Assembly (NCBI GenBank): GCA_036399175.1
Contig: DASWNP010000037.1
Location: 1-64,000, forward strand
Source: DASWNP01 sp036399175
Lineage (GTDB): Bacteria; Acidobacteriota; Blastocatellia; Pyrinomonadales; Pyrinomonadaceae
Length of the DNA stretch: 64,000 nt
Direction: 5' to 3'
Shown here: in pieces, positions 17,541-24,942 of the stretch
Layout of the letters: every line of letters begins with the position of its first letter
Position numbering within the stretch: the stretch's first letter is position 1
Notes under the pieces: model-generated
Seen by the model: only the letters and a program-made list of their open reading frames with translations
Told to the model about the DNA's origin: nothing
The model's database searches: none
Made by a program: the position numbers and the translations under genes

Positions 17541-17607
17541 ATTTAACGAACAGGGGTAGGGCGAGGGCGAGCAAGGAAACAACTAAGGCAGGAATGGAGA
17601 TCAGCAT
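17539..17607 (-). CDS. Hydrophobic micro-ORF, 22 residues
   Basis: An ATG at 17607 preceded by AAGGGGAAGAGG (a Shine-Dalgarno-like stretch ending seven bases upstream) opens a frame encoding MLISIPALVVSLLALALPLF then V-K and stop. The peptide is one continuous hydrophobic helix with a terminal Lys and could insert in the membrane. It lies 55 bases downstream of the second double-glycine peptide gene, on the same strand. A membrane micro-protein (immunity, toxin or export helper) is possible, but so is chance. The ribosome-binding site and the composition are the only support. Confidence 0.4.
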   Translation of the reverse strand: MLISIPALVVSLLALALPLFVK

Positions 17608-17662
17608 CGCACGTCCTCTTCCCCTTAATCTTGCGGCTTCCTTAAATACTCATTCGCGCCCG

Positions 17663-17818
17663 CTAACTTCCTCCGCCTATTGTCCCTACCCCGACAGCCA
17701 GCCCGCGCGCACCGCCCTTTACTTTCTTCTGCTCGTCCTTGCTCAACTCTTTCTCGGACTTCGATAACTCTTTAACTTGCGTCCGACGTTTGTTCGTCTT
17801 CGTTTTCTTCTCCGCCAT
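17663..17818 (-). CDS. Double-glycine leader peptide A (bacteriocin/RiPP-like precursor)
   Basis: This 51-residue peptide begins MAEKKTKTNKRRTQVKELSK and continues SEKELSKDEQKKVKGG, then a short core ARGLAVGVGTIGGGS. The leader is nearly identical in layout to peptide B 18 bases upstream: KRRTQVKEL-x-K-x-EKELSK-x-EQKK-(V/I)-KGG. E-L-x(8)-GG is the pattern of leaders cut after Gly-Gly by C39 peptidases and exported by peptidase-containing ABC transporters. The core is Gly-rich and has no Cys, Ser/Thr cluster or other obvious modification target. A strong Shine-Dalgarno (AAAGGGGAAGAG) precedes the ATG. No transporter or modification gene lies within the window. The gene is missing from annotation by length alone. 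Confidence 0.72.
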   Translation of the reverse strand: MAEKKTKTNKRRTQVKELSKSEKELSKDEQKKVKGGARGLAVGVGTIGGGS

Positions 17819-17836
17819 TTCTCTTCCCCTTTCGCG

Positions 17837-18001
17837 TTAATTGCCGCTATCGTCGGTTCTGCCAACATTCACAAAGAAGTTACTGTTCCGTGGCCCGCCT
17901 TTTATTTTCTTCTGCTCGCCCTTGCTTAACTCTTTCTCATTCTTGGGAAGTTCTTTGACCTGCGTGCGACGCTTGGGCTTCTCACTCTGTTTTTTCGTCA
18001 T
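17837..18001 (-). CDS. Double-glycine leader peptide B (bacteriocin/RiPP-like precursor)
   Basis: This 54-residue peptide begins MTKKQSEKPKRRTQVKELPK and continues NEKELSKGEQKKIKGG, with core PRNSNFFVNVGRTDDSGN. It is a paralogue of peptide A: leaders align over about 28 residues, cores do not. That contrast (constant leader, variable core) is what exported or modified precursor peptides show. The Shine-Dalgarno AAAGGAG lies seven bases before the ATG, and a sigma-70-like promoter sits about 30-60 bases upstream, so B is the first gene of a small operon B-A. The function is unknown: bacteriocin, signal peptide or modified natural product are all possible. Confidence 0.75.
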   Translation of the reverse strand: MTKKQSEKPKRRTQVKELPKNEKELSKGEQKKIKGGPRNSNFFVNVGRTDDSGN

Positions 18002-18031
18002 AATCAATCTCCTTTCGCCGAACGGTGGCGG

Positions 18032-18061
18032 ATTCTACACCCGCTTTGTACTCAGCCTCAA
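18032..18061 (-). promoter_or_regulatory. Sigma-70-like promoter for the peptide B-A operon
   Basis: On the minus strand TTGAGG (18056-18061) and TAGAAT (18032-18037) are separated by 18 bases. The predicted start site is about 25 bases upstream of the peptide B ATG. The CGGGCAAG repeats at 18062-18116 lie directly upstream of it, where an activator would bind. Confidence 0.5.
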
Positions 18062-18116
18062 GAATTATCGGGCAAGCGATTTAATCGGCGGGCAAGAGGC
18101 TATTATTCGGGCAAAG
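18062..18116. repeat. CGGGCAAG-type repeats, right flank of the peptide genes
   Basis: CGGGCAAG or CGGGCAAA occurs at 18069, 18089 and 18108, each preceded by an AT-rich TTAT/TAAT stretch. The spacing of 19-20 bases is about two helical turns, so the sites would face the same side of the DNA. Confidence 0.5.
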
Positions 18117-18329
18117 CCGCAGGGCAGCCCTTCCCCTTCGTTCGCCATGCGTCGCCCAACCGGCAGAGGCGAGACGTGAGCACATCGCCCTTTTGCCTTT
18201 TTCCCTGTGCCCTTCTTTTATCCTGTCTATCGTGTCCATCCCTGTTTGAATTGCTTTTCCTGAACCGCTCCGGAGTGCGCTGCGCGTCGCCTTTCTGTTA
18301 GACTCGTCTTCAACCTGAAGAAACACTCG

Positions 18330-19112
18330 ATGACGACTTCAACCGATAGAGAGCAGCCGCGACTTGAGACCAAGGCGGAGACGCGCACGCGCCCCGTGAG
18401 CGACGGCGAGAGAGACGCCGCCTCTTCTTCCGCCGACGAGCGCACGCGTCGCGCCTACAGCTTCGCAGACCTCTCGGCCTATCCCTTCAGCAAGCGTCTG
18501 CTGATTCGCGCCGCCGACCTCGTCTTCTACCTGCTCATCCAAATCATCGGACGCACGACGCGCTTTGAAGTCGAGGGCTGGCACAACTGGGAACAGGCGA
18601 CCGCAGCGGGCGGCCTGCCCATCTACACTTTCTGGCACAACCGCGTCTTTCTCGCCACCTATTTCTGGCGACGCCGACGCATCGTCGTGATGACCTCGCA
18701 GAGCTTCGACGGCGAATACATCGCCCGCTTCATCCAGCGCTTCGGCTACGGCGCGGCGCGCGGCTCTTCGACGCGCGGCGGCGTCGGCGCGCTCGTCGAG
18801 ATGGTGCGACTCATGCGCGCGGGCTGCCCGACGGCCTTCACCATCGACGGGCCGCGCGGCCCCCGCTACGTCGCCAAGATGGGCGCGCTGCTCCTCGCCA
18901 AAAAGACCGGCCAGCCCGTCCTCCCATTCTCCGTCAACTGCGCCCGCCGCTACGAAGTCTCAAGTTGGGACGGCTTCCAGATTCCCTTCCCCTTCGCGCG
19001 CGCGCACGTCCGCATCGCGCCCCCCATCCGCGTCCCCCCCGATGCCGACGAACAACTCCTCGAAGCTAAGCGCCTCGAACTACAACGCGCGCTCGACGAG
19101 CTTAGCCGCTAA
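18330..19112 (+). CDS. DUF374-type lysophospholipid/lipid A acyltransferase family protein
   Basis: The 260-residue protein has an Arg-rich N-terminus, one probable membrane-associating helix (LLIRAADLVFYLLIQIIG) and the acyltransferase core. FWHNRVFLATYF supplies the catalytic His, SQSFDGEYIARFIQRFGY the acceptor loop, RGSSTRGGVGAL and FTIDGPRGPR the other conserved blocks. DUF374 proteins are relatives of LpxL/PlsC that acylate lipid A-like or phospholipid acceptors. No other lipid gene is adjacent, so the substrate is uncertain. Confidence 0.85.
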   Translation: MTTSTDREQPRLETKAETRTRPVSDGERDAASSSADERTRRAYSFADLSAYPFSKRLLIRAADLVFYLLIQIIGRTTRFEVEGWHNWEQATAAGGLPIYTFWHNRVFLATYFWRRRRIVVMTSQSFDGEYIARFIQRFGYGAARGSSTRGGVGALVEMVRLMRAGCPTAFTIDGPRGPRYVAKMGALLLAKKTGQPVLPFSVNCARRYEVSSWDGFQIPFPFARAHVRIAPPIRVPPDADEQLLEAKRLELQRALDELSR

Positions 19113-19122
19113 CGCCCTCCGC

Positions 19123-19128
19123 TATAAT
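19123..19128 (+). promoter_or_regulatory. Candidate -10 box (TATAAT)
   Basis: TATAAT lies 86 bases before the start of the secreted-protein gene at 19214, just after the acyltransferase stop. There is no good -35 match. Confidence 0.35.
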
Positions 19129-19213
19129 CGGACGGGTGCGAAGATGTGGCAGATTCGAGGCCGCGTGTAGTAGGATTGCGTTGAAACAGCCGCGCCTAGA
19201 TTATCAGGAGACA

Positions 19214-19693
19214 ATGATGCCGAAGAGGGTTTGCTTATTACTATCTTTGTCGGGATTGTTATTGTTGTCCGGCATCCCCGCACAGGCTCAGCGTCAGACC
19301 TATACCTCTGCGACCGATGCGAGATTCTTCTTTTCTCATCCCAAATTCAAAACTGCTCTGAGGAAGCTGTCTTCTGTAAAGACTGTATCGAGCAAAAAAG
19401 TTGGTTTCGGAGGAACGCCCGGCGAGTTTTACATTCTTTCCAAAGAGTGTCTGGCCTATGGCAAAGAGACCGATTTCATAGCACTCTCGGACGACGATAA
19501 TCCTGTCATGAGAGCGATGGGATTGGTTTGTCTCGCACAGCTTGACGACGAGAGGTATAGGGGATTATTGAACTCGCATTTAGATGACAGGGAAGAGGCC
19601 GTGCTGGCTGTCGGTTGTATCATCGGGCGAGTGACAATCGGAGAGATTGTCAAACGACTCATTGAGAATCCGAATTTTCTCGAACAAGAGTAG
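19214..19693 (+). CDS. Exported protein of unknown function, HEAT-like
   Basis: The 159-residue protein starts MMPKRVCLLLSLSGLLLLSG, a clear signal peptide ending near PAQA-QRQ. AGGAG stands just before the double ATG; the second ATG (19217) has the better spacing. The mature part has helical pairs resembling HEAT repeats (PVMRAMGLVCLAQLDDERYRG, REEAVLAVGCIIGR). I do not recognise a family. It precedes the M20 peptidase gene by 45 bases and may be co-transcribed. Base composition is a little lower in GC than its neighbours. Confidence 0.6.
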   Translation: MMPKRVCLLLSLSGLLLLSGIPAQAQRQTYTSATDARFFFSHPKFKTALRKLSSVKTVSSKKVGFGGTPGEFYILSKECLAYGKETDFIALSDDDNPVMRAMGLVCLAQLDDERYRGLLNSHLDDREEAVLAVGCIIGRVTIGEIVKRLIENPNFLEQE

Positions 19694-19738
19694 CACGGCG
19701 CTGAGCCCTGTTGCTCATTTTCTGTGGAAGGTGAAAGC

Positions 19739-20902
19739 ATGATTAATCAGGAGCGCATTAAGAATCTTCTTCTCGAACTCGTACAGATTGACAGCATCTC
19801 GCGGCGCGAGCGCGACGTGGCCGAGCGCATCAAGGCTTACTGCGAAGAGATGGGCGCGCAGGTCGAGATTGACGACGCAGGCGAGAAGGTGGGCGGCAAC
19901 TCCGGCAACGTCATCGCGCGCTTTCGCGGCACAATCCCTGATGCCGAGCCGATTATGATGAGCGCGCACATGGATACGGTTGTGCCGGGCGAGGGTGTGA
20001 AGCCCATCGTCGAGGGCGACATCATCCGCACGGACGGGACGACCGTTCTCGGCGGCGACGACAAATCGGGCTGCGTCGTCATCCTCGAAACCATACGCTG
20101 TCTCAAAGAGCAGAACATCCCGCACACGGACATCGAAGCCGTCTTCTCCATCTGCGAAGAAGTGGGCTTGCTCGGCGCGAAGCACGTCGATGTCTCGAAG
20201 CTGCGCTCGAAGTACGGCATCGTCTTCGATTCCGACGACCCCGGTTTCCTCTTCACCAAAGGGCCTTCGGCTGACCATATCGACTTCAAAATCTACGGCC
20301 TCGAATCCCACGCCGGAGTCGCGCCCGAACAGGGCATCTCGGCCATCCGCATCGCCGCCGAAGCCATCCATAACATGAAGCTCGGACGCATCGACGAAGA
20401 GACGACCGCTAACATCGGCGTCATCGAAGGCGGCAAAGCCACCAACATCGTCACCAACTACGTCTTCTGCCGAGGCGAGGCGCGCTCGCTCGATGACGCC
20501 AAGCTTCAGGCTCAGACCGAGCACATGATTAAGTGTTTCAAAGATGCCGCCGCCAAGTACGAAGTCACCGTAGACGGCGTGACGACGAAAGCGCGCGTCG
20601 AAGAGCACGTCACGCGCGAATATCACTCGATGGACGTGCCGGACGATTCGCGCGTCGTGCAGCTCGTCAAGTCGGCGGCGGCGCGCATGGGACTCGAAGT
20701 CAAGACGCTCGCCTCGGGCGGCGGCTGCGATGCCAACATCTTCAACAAGAAGGGCATCGAATGCGCCAACCTCGGCACAGGCATGCGCGCCATCCACACC
20801 GTCAAAGAATGGCTCGACGTGAAAGACCTCTATGCCTCCGCCGAGATGACTCTCGAAATTCTCAAGCTCAACGGCGAGATGGCTATGCAGAAACAGACAT
20901 AG
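19739..20902 (+). CDS. M20-family peptidase, PepT-like
   Basis: The 387-residue cytoplasmic zinc peptidase has the co-catalytic metal motifs SAHMDTVVPG (His, first metal Asp), GGDDKSG (bridging Asp), ICEEVGLLG (general-base Glu pair) and DSDDPG, plus a dimerisation domain at about 185-300 and the C-terminal His in MRAIHTVKEW. It matches the PepT-like branch of M20B enzymes that remove N-terminal residues from small peptides. I start at the ATG at 19739 after GGAAGG; the frame is open five codons further upstream. Confidence 0.9.
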   Translation: MINQERIKNLLLELVQIDSISRRERDVAERIKAYCEEMGAQVEIDDAGEKVGGNSGNVIARFRGTIPDAEPIMMSAHMDTVVPGEGVKPIVEGDIIRTDGTTVLGGDDKSGCVVILETIRCLKEQNIPHTDIEAVFSICEEVGLLGAKHVDVSKLRSKYGIVFDSDDPGFLFTKGPSADHIDFKIYGLESHAGVAPEQGISAIRIAAEAIHNMKLGRIDEETTANIGVIEGGKATNIVTNYVFCRGEARSLDDAKLQAQTEHMIKCFKDAAAKYEVTVDGVTTKARVEEHVTREYHSMDVPDDSRVVQLVKSAAARMGLEVKTLASGGGCDANIFNKKGIECANLGTGMRAIHTVKEWLDVKDLYASAEMTLEILKLNGEMAMQKQT

Positions 20903-20929
20903 CCTCGTTTGGCCTCAAGGAAATCTCTG

Positions 20930-21526
20930 ATGAAGGTAACAATCCTCATAGCGACTCTAGGACTTTTCATCGCTCTCTGTTCGCCTGCTTCAACTCACTT
21001 TGAAGAACAGGCGTCGAAACCGCAGACAGAGACAGTGAAGCCGCAGGCCGTCCCAAAGCCGGTGGAGATTGTCGAGAAAATACGTAGTGAAGTTCTCCAA
21101 TCGTCGCTCTCAGAACTTGGTTTCGGCAAGCGAGACGCTCAGGCGAAAGCCTTCGTCGTCCTGATGGAGACGGGCTACCCGGAGGGACTCGCCACTCTCT
21201 TTTCATTGCGAGACGGGGACGCCAGTCTGTACTTGGGCAACGGCGGCGGAATCATCGGTGGCAGAAGCCATGAGAAAGTCAGAAAGGCGGCCATAGATTT
21301 CGTTAAGGAGTCGGAGAAGCATCTGAGCGCGCTAAAGAGCACGAAGGAGTTTCCGTATCCTTCGGTGGGACAAGTGAAATTTTACGTGAGGACGCGAGAC
21401 GGAGTGTTGACCGCCGAGGCTGACGAAAACGAGTTGGGCGAAGGTAAGCACCCCTTGTCTCCTCTGTTTTACGCGGGACATGAAGTGCTCACCCAGCTCA
21501 GGCTGATAAGCGAAGGACAGAAATGA
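20930..21526 (+). CDS. Exported protein of unknown function
   Basis: The 198-residue protein begins MKVTILIATLGLFIALCSPA, a signal peptide; the Cys is not in a good lipobox. A Pro/Lys/Thr-rich linker follows, then a domain with RSEVLQSSLSELGFGKRD and YLGNGGGIIGGRSHEKVR. I recognise no family. It lies between two M20 peptidase genes on the same strand, 27 and 60 bases from them. AAGGAAA stands before the ATG. Confidence 0.6.
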   Translation: MKVTILIATLGLFIALCSPASTHFEEQASKPQTETVKPQAVPKPVEIVEKIRSEVLQSSLSELGFGKRDAQAKAFVVLMETGYPEGLATLFSLRDGDASLYLGNGGGIIGGRSHEKVRKAAIDFVKESEKHLSALKSTKEFPYPSVGQVKFYVRTRDGVLTAEADENELGEGKHPLSPLFYAGHEVLTQLRLISEGQK

Positions 21527-21586
21527 TGTAGAAGCTCGCCCGATGCGCTCCGAAGTAATCGTGTTGAATGACAGAAGGGAAGCAAG

Positions 21587-22894
21587 ATGAAGTCGGTTTA
21601 TATCTTAATCGTCGCTCTGATTTTCAGCGCGCAGGCGCAGCAGTTGAGGCCGCCGAAGGAGACGGCGCTGGAGCGTTTCCTGCGTTACGCGAAGATTGAT
21701 ACGCAGTCGGCTGAAGACCAGGAGACCGTGCCGAGCACGAAGAAGCAGCTCGATTTGGCGCGTCTGCTGGTCGGCGAGCTGAAGGCTCTGGGCGCTCAGA
21801 ACGTCCGCCTGAGCGAGTTCGGCATCGTCTACGCGTCTATTCCCGGCAACCTCGCCGATAACTCTCGCGCGCCCGTCGTCGGCTTCATCTCGCACATGGA
21901 CACCTCGCCCGCCGTCTCGGGCGCAAACGTCAACGTCGTCATTCACAAAAACTATCGCGGCGGCGACATCCGTCTGCCCAAAGACCCGACGCAGGTCATC
22001 ACCGTCGAGAAGAATCCCGTTCTCAAAGAGATGATTGGCGACGACATCATCACCGCCGACGGCACGACCCTCCTGGGCTCCGACGATAAGGCCGGCATCG
22101 CCGAAATCCTCACGATGGTCGATACGCTCAGGCAGAACCCGCAGATAAAGCACGGCACAATCGCCGTCGCCTTCACGCCCGACGAAGAGGTCGGCGGCGG
22201 CATCGAGAAGTTCGATGTCAAAGGCTTCGGCGCTCAGTTCGCCTACACGGTCGATGGCGGCACGCTCGGAGAGATAAGCAACGAGACTTGGAGCGCGCGC
22301 ACCGCCACCGTTACCTTCAAAGGCCGCAGCACTCATCCCGGCTCGGCCAAAGGCATCATGGTCAACGCATCCTACGCGCTGGCCGACTACCTCTCGCGCT
22401 TTCCGCGCGACATCCTGCCTGAGACGACCGAAGAGCGCGTCGGCTTCGTGCATCCGTACACGGGCAAGGTCGATGTGGAAGAGTCGAGCGTCAAGGTTCT
22501 GCTGCGCGACTTCGAGCTATCCGGCCTCGACGCCAAAGAGGCGTTGCTGCGCGAGATGGTCAAGCAAACGCAGGCGAAGTATCCCGAAGTAGCTGTCTCC
22601 ATCGCGGTCGAAGAGAACTACAAGAACATGAAAGAGGTGCTCAAGGATTATCCGCAACTGACGGAGAACGCCCTTGAGGCGGCGCGTCGCGCCGGACTCA
22701 AAACCTCCGTCAAGGCCATTCGCGGCGGAACCGACGGCGCGCGCCTCACCTTCAACGGCCTGCCCTGCCCCGACATCTTCACCGGCGGCGAGAACTTTCA
22801 CGGCAAGCTCGAATTCAACTCGCGTCGCGGACTGGAGAAGACCACTGAAACGCTCGTCCATCTCGTTCAGATATTCGCCGAGAAACAAAAGTAG
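21587..22894 (+). CDS. pepT: Peptidase T (tripeptide aminopeptidase), exported form
   Basis: Peptidase T releases the N-terminal residue from tripeptides. Metal-site motifs are ISHMDTSPAVSG, GSDDKAG, FTPDEEVGGG and VDGG; IRGGTDGARLTFNGLP and the final TGGENFHGKLEF block complete the family pattern. At 435 residues it is slightly longer than E. coli PepT because of an N-terminal signal peptide (MKSVYILIVALIFSAQAQ). This predicts a periplasmic enzyme, unusual for a family normally cytoplasmic. It could digest peptides produced by the exported proteases of this window. Confidence 0.9.
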   Translation: MKSVYILIVALIFSAQAQQLRPPKETALERFLRYAKIDTQSAEDQETVPSTKKQLDLARLLVGELKALGAQNVRLSEFGIVYASIPGNLADNSRAPVVGFISHMDTSPAVSGANVNVVIHKNYRGGDIRLPKDPTQVITVEKNPVLKEMIGDDIITADGTTLLGSDDKAGIAEILTMVDTLRQNPQIKHGTIAVAFTPDEEVGGGIEKFDVKGFGAQFAYTVDGGTLGEISNETWSARTATVTFKGRSTHPGSAKGIMVNASYALADYLSRFPRDILPETTEERVGFVHPYTGKVDVEESSVKVLLRDFELSGLDAKEALLREMVKQTQAKYPEVAVSIAVEENYKNMKEVLKDYPQLTENALEAARRAGLKTSVKAIRGGTDGARLTFNGLPCPDIFTGGENFHGKLEFNSRRGLEKTTETLVHLVQIFAEKQK

Positions 22895-22990
22895 ACGAAG
22901 AGATGCGACCAATTCGTCTGTCAGTCGCGTCTCGGCCTTTGGACACCCGCGGCGCATAAAGCCTTTGAAGTTTTCATAAGACGATTCTCG

Positions 22991-23914
22991 ATGTCTGAAA
23001 GCACCAGTCCTGAACCATTTCGTAGCGGCTACGTGGCGCTGGTCGGGCGACCGAACGCGGGGAAATCGACGCTTTTGAACCGTCTGGTGGGCGAGAAAAT
23101 CGCCGCCGTGTCGAACAAGCCGCAGACCACTCGCCACCAGATTCAGGGCATCATCACGCGCCCCGAAGGTCAAATCGTGCTCGTCGATACGCCGGGCGTG
23201 CATCAGCCCGGTTATCTTTTGAACCGCCGCATGATGGCCGCCGTGCACGACGCGCTCGAAGGCGTCAACCTCGTGCTGCTGATACGCGACGCGTCGGTCT
23301 CCACAGGCAACGGCGACCGCTTCGTGCTTGAGATGGTCAAAGAGTCCGCCAAGCCCTCGATGCTTCTTTTGAACAAGACGGACAGGATGCGCGACAAGGC
23401 GGAGCTTCTACCGCTGATGGAGTGGTACGGGCGCGAGCACGAGTGGCAAGGCGTCGTGCCGATGTCGGCGCGCACGGGCGATAACCTCGACGTGCTCATC
23501 GCGGAGATTATCAAGCACCTGCCGGAAGGCGAGCCTATCTTCGGCGAAGACGAGCTGACCGATCAGTCGATGCGCACGCTCGCCGCCGAGATTGTGCGCG
23601 AAAAGATTCTGCACACGACGGGCGAGGAGCTGCCCTATGTGACGGCGGTCGTCACCGAGCGCTTCGACGAGACCGACCCCGAGCTGACGCGCATTCACTG
23701 TGCCATCTTCGTCGAGCGCGCATCGCAGAAACGCATCATCATCGGCAAGGGCGGCGAGCGTCTTAAAGAGATAGGCACGCGAGCCCGCCGCGACATCGAG
23801 CGCCTCGTCGGCCACCGCATCTACCTGGAACTCTTCGTCAAAGTCGAAGAGAACTGGCGCAACTCCGCACGCTCTCTGAACGAACTCGGAATAAAGGGGA
23901 AAGAAAAGACGTAA
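22991..23914 (+). CDS. era: GTPase Era
   Basis: Era binds the 3' end of 16S rRNA and assists 30S assembly. The 307-residue protein has G1 GRPNAGKST, switch-region TTRHQIQG, G3 DTPGVHQP, G4 NKTD, G5 SART, and a C-terminal KH domain with IIIGKGGERLKEIG. The length is normal. The stop codon TAA lies at the first heptamer of hairpin H5, and prmA follows directly after that element. Confidence 0.96.
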   Translation: MSESTSPEPFRSGYVALVGRPNAGKSTLLNRLVGEKIAAVSNKPQTTRHQIQGIITRPEGQIVLVDTPGVHQPGYLLNRRMMAAVHDALEGVNLVLLIRDASVSTGNGDRFVLEMVKESAKPSMLLLNKTDRMRDKAELLPLMEWYGREHEWQGVVPMSARTGDNLDVLIAEIIKHLPEGEPIFGEDELTDQSMRTLAAEIVREKILHTTGEELPYVTAVVTERFDETDPELTRIHCAIFVERASQKRIIIGKGGERLKEIGTRARRDIERLVGHRIYLELFVKVEENWRNSARSLNELGIKGKEKT

Positions 23915-23991
23915 ATCGTGAATCGTCAATCGTGAATAGATAAGAACAGGTTTTAACTATTCACGATTGACGATTCACGATTGACGATTCA
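23911..23991. repeat. Heptamer-arm hairpin H5 (ATCGTGA/ATCGTCA type)
   Basis: Left arm 23911-23940, right arm 23958-23991. The left edge carries the era stop codon and the right edge ends four bases before the prmA ATG. The loop (AGATAAGAACAGGTTTTAAC) is, in inverse orientation, similar to that of H15. Confidence 0.85.
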
Positions 23992-23994
23992 GTT

Positions 23995-24867
23995 ATGAAC
24001 TGGTTTGCCCTTGATGTGAAGTTTGAGAAGGCGGCGAGCGAGGCCGTCGGGTATGCTCTGATGGAGGCGGGCGCGCTCGGCACGGAGGAAGGCGTCGGCG
24101 CAGACGGTGCTGGCGAGCTATCGAGCGCAGTCGCTTATTTCGAGTCGCGGCCTGACGGCGAGCGCCTACGCGAGTTGCTCGTAGAGGCGTTGCGCATCTA
24201 CGCGTTTCCCTCGTCGGCTTTGCGGGAGATGCAGGTGCGCGAGGTGGAGGAGCGCGACTGGCTGGCGGAGTGGAAAAAGCAGTGGCAGCCGGTCGAGACA
24301 GGACGGCGCTTCATCGTCGCCCCGCCCTGGACGGAAGTTTGCCCGCTCCCCGACTGCATCCTCATACGCATCGAGCCCGGCATGGCCTTCGGCACGGGCA
24401 CGCACGAGACGACGCGGCTCTGCCTGGCCGCCATCGAAGAGTATTTCGACGGCGGGAGTTTCCTCGATGTCGGGACGGGCACAGGCATCCTCGCCATCGC
24501 CGCCGCGCGCCTCGCCCCCGAAGCGCGCGTCGAAGCCTGCGACACGGACGGCGCGGCCATCACGATTGCGCATCAGAACGCGCGCCTGAACGGCGTCGCT
24601 GAACAGGTCAACTTTCGCGTCGGCACGGCTGACGAGACGACTGAGCCCGCCGACATCGTCTGCGCCAACCTGACAGCCGACGTGATAATCAATCTCCTGC
24701 CCACGCTTCTTTCCCTCGCCTGTCGGCGGCTGGTTCTCTCCGGCATTCTCCAGACACAAGTGCCCGACGTAGCCCAAAAACTGAGCGAACTCGGCATCGC
24801 CAGCGGCGAAATCTTCTTCGCCGGAGAATGGGCAGTAATGACGACAACGAAACAAAATGATGAATGA
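23995..24867 (+). CDS. prmA: Ribosomal protein L11 methyltransferase PrmA
   Basis: PrmA trimethylates ribosomal protein L11 using S-adenosylmethionine. The 290-residue protein has the L11-recognition N-domain (MNWFALDVKFEKAASEAVGY), the linker with WLAEWKKQWQPVE, and the methyltransferase fold with FGTGTHETTRLCL, DVGTGTGILAIAA and VCANLTADVI. No Shine-Dalgarno is visible because hairpin H5 ends right before the ATG. The last three codons and the stop are formed by the first units of hairpin H6. The order era-prmA-rsmE is plausible for a ribosome-maturation operon. Confidence 0.95.
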   Translation: MNWFALDVKFEKAASEAVGYALMEAGALGTEEGVGADGAGELSSAVAYFESRPDGERLRELLVEALRIYAFPSSALREMQVREVEERDWLAEWKKQWQPVETGRRFIVAPPWTEVCPLPDCILIRIEPGMAFGTGTHETTRLCLAAIEEYFDGGSFLDVGTGTGILAIAAARLAPEARVEACDTDGAAITIAHQNARLNGVAEQVNFRVGTADETTEPADIVCANLTADVIINLLPTLLSLACRRLVLSGILQTQVPDVAQKLSELGIASGEIFFAGEWAVMTTTKQNDE

Positions 24868-24936
24868 TGAATGCGGAATGATGAATTAAGAGCAATCTGT
24901 CTTTAATTCATCATTCCGCATTCATCATTCATCATT
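24856..24936. repeat. Heptamer-arm hairpin H6 (ATGATGA/ATGCGGA type)
   Basis: Left arm 24856-24889 contains the prmA 3' end; right arm 24903-24936 ends six bases before the rsmE ATG. In reverse orientation the loop reads AAAGACAGATTGCTCTT, matching the shared core. Confidence 0.85.
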
Positions 24937-24942
24937 TCCTTT

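Larger units (their letters stand above)
17294..18329. other. Small-peptide locus between receiver/anti-sigma gene and acyltransferase gene
   Basis: This gap of about 1 kb contains two short double-glycine peptide genes, a hydrophobic micro-ORF, a promoter, and CGGGCAAG-type repeats on both flanks (about 17480-17540 and 18062-18116). The last 90 bases before 18330 carry a single repeat arm (TATCCTGTCTAT...CCATCCCTGT) also found at 28701-28853. Confidence 0.7.

Noticed and set aside
17841..18179. Plus-strand frame over the double-glycine peptide genes
   Set aside because: No ribosome-binding site and no family resemblance; the minus strand has two paralogous frames with strong sites.
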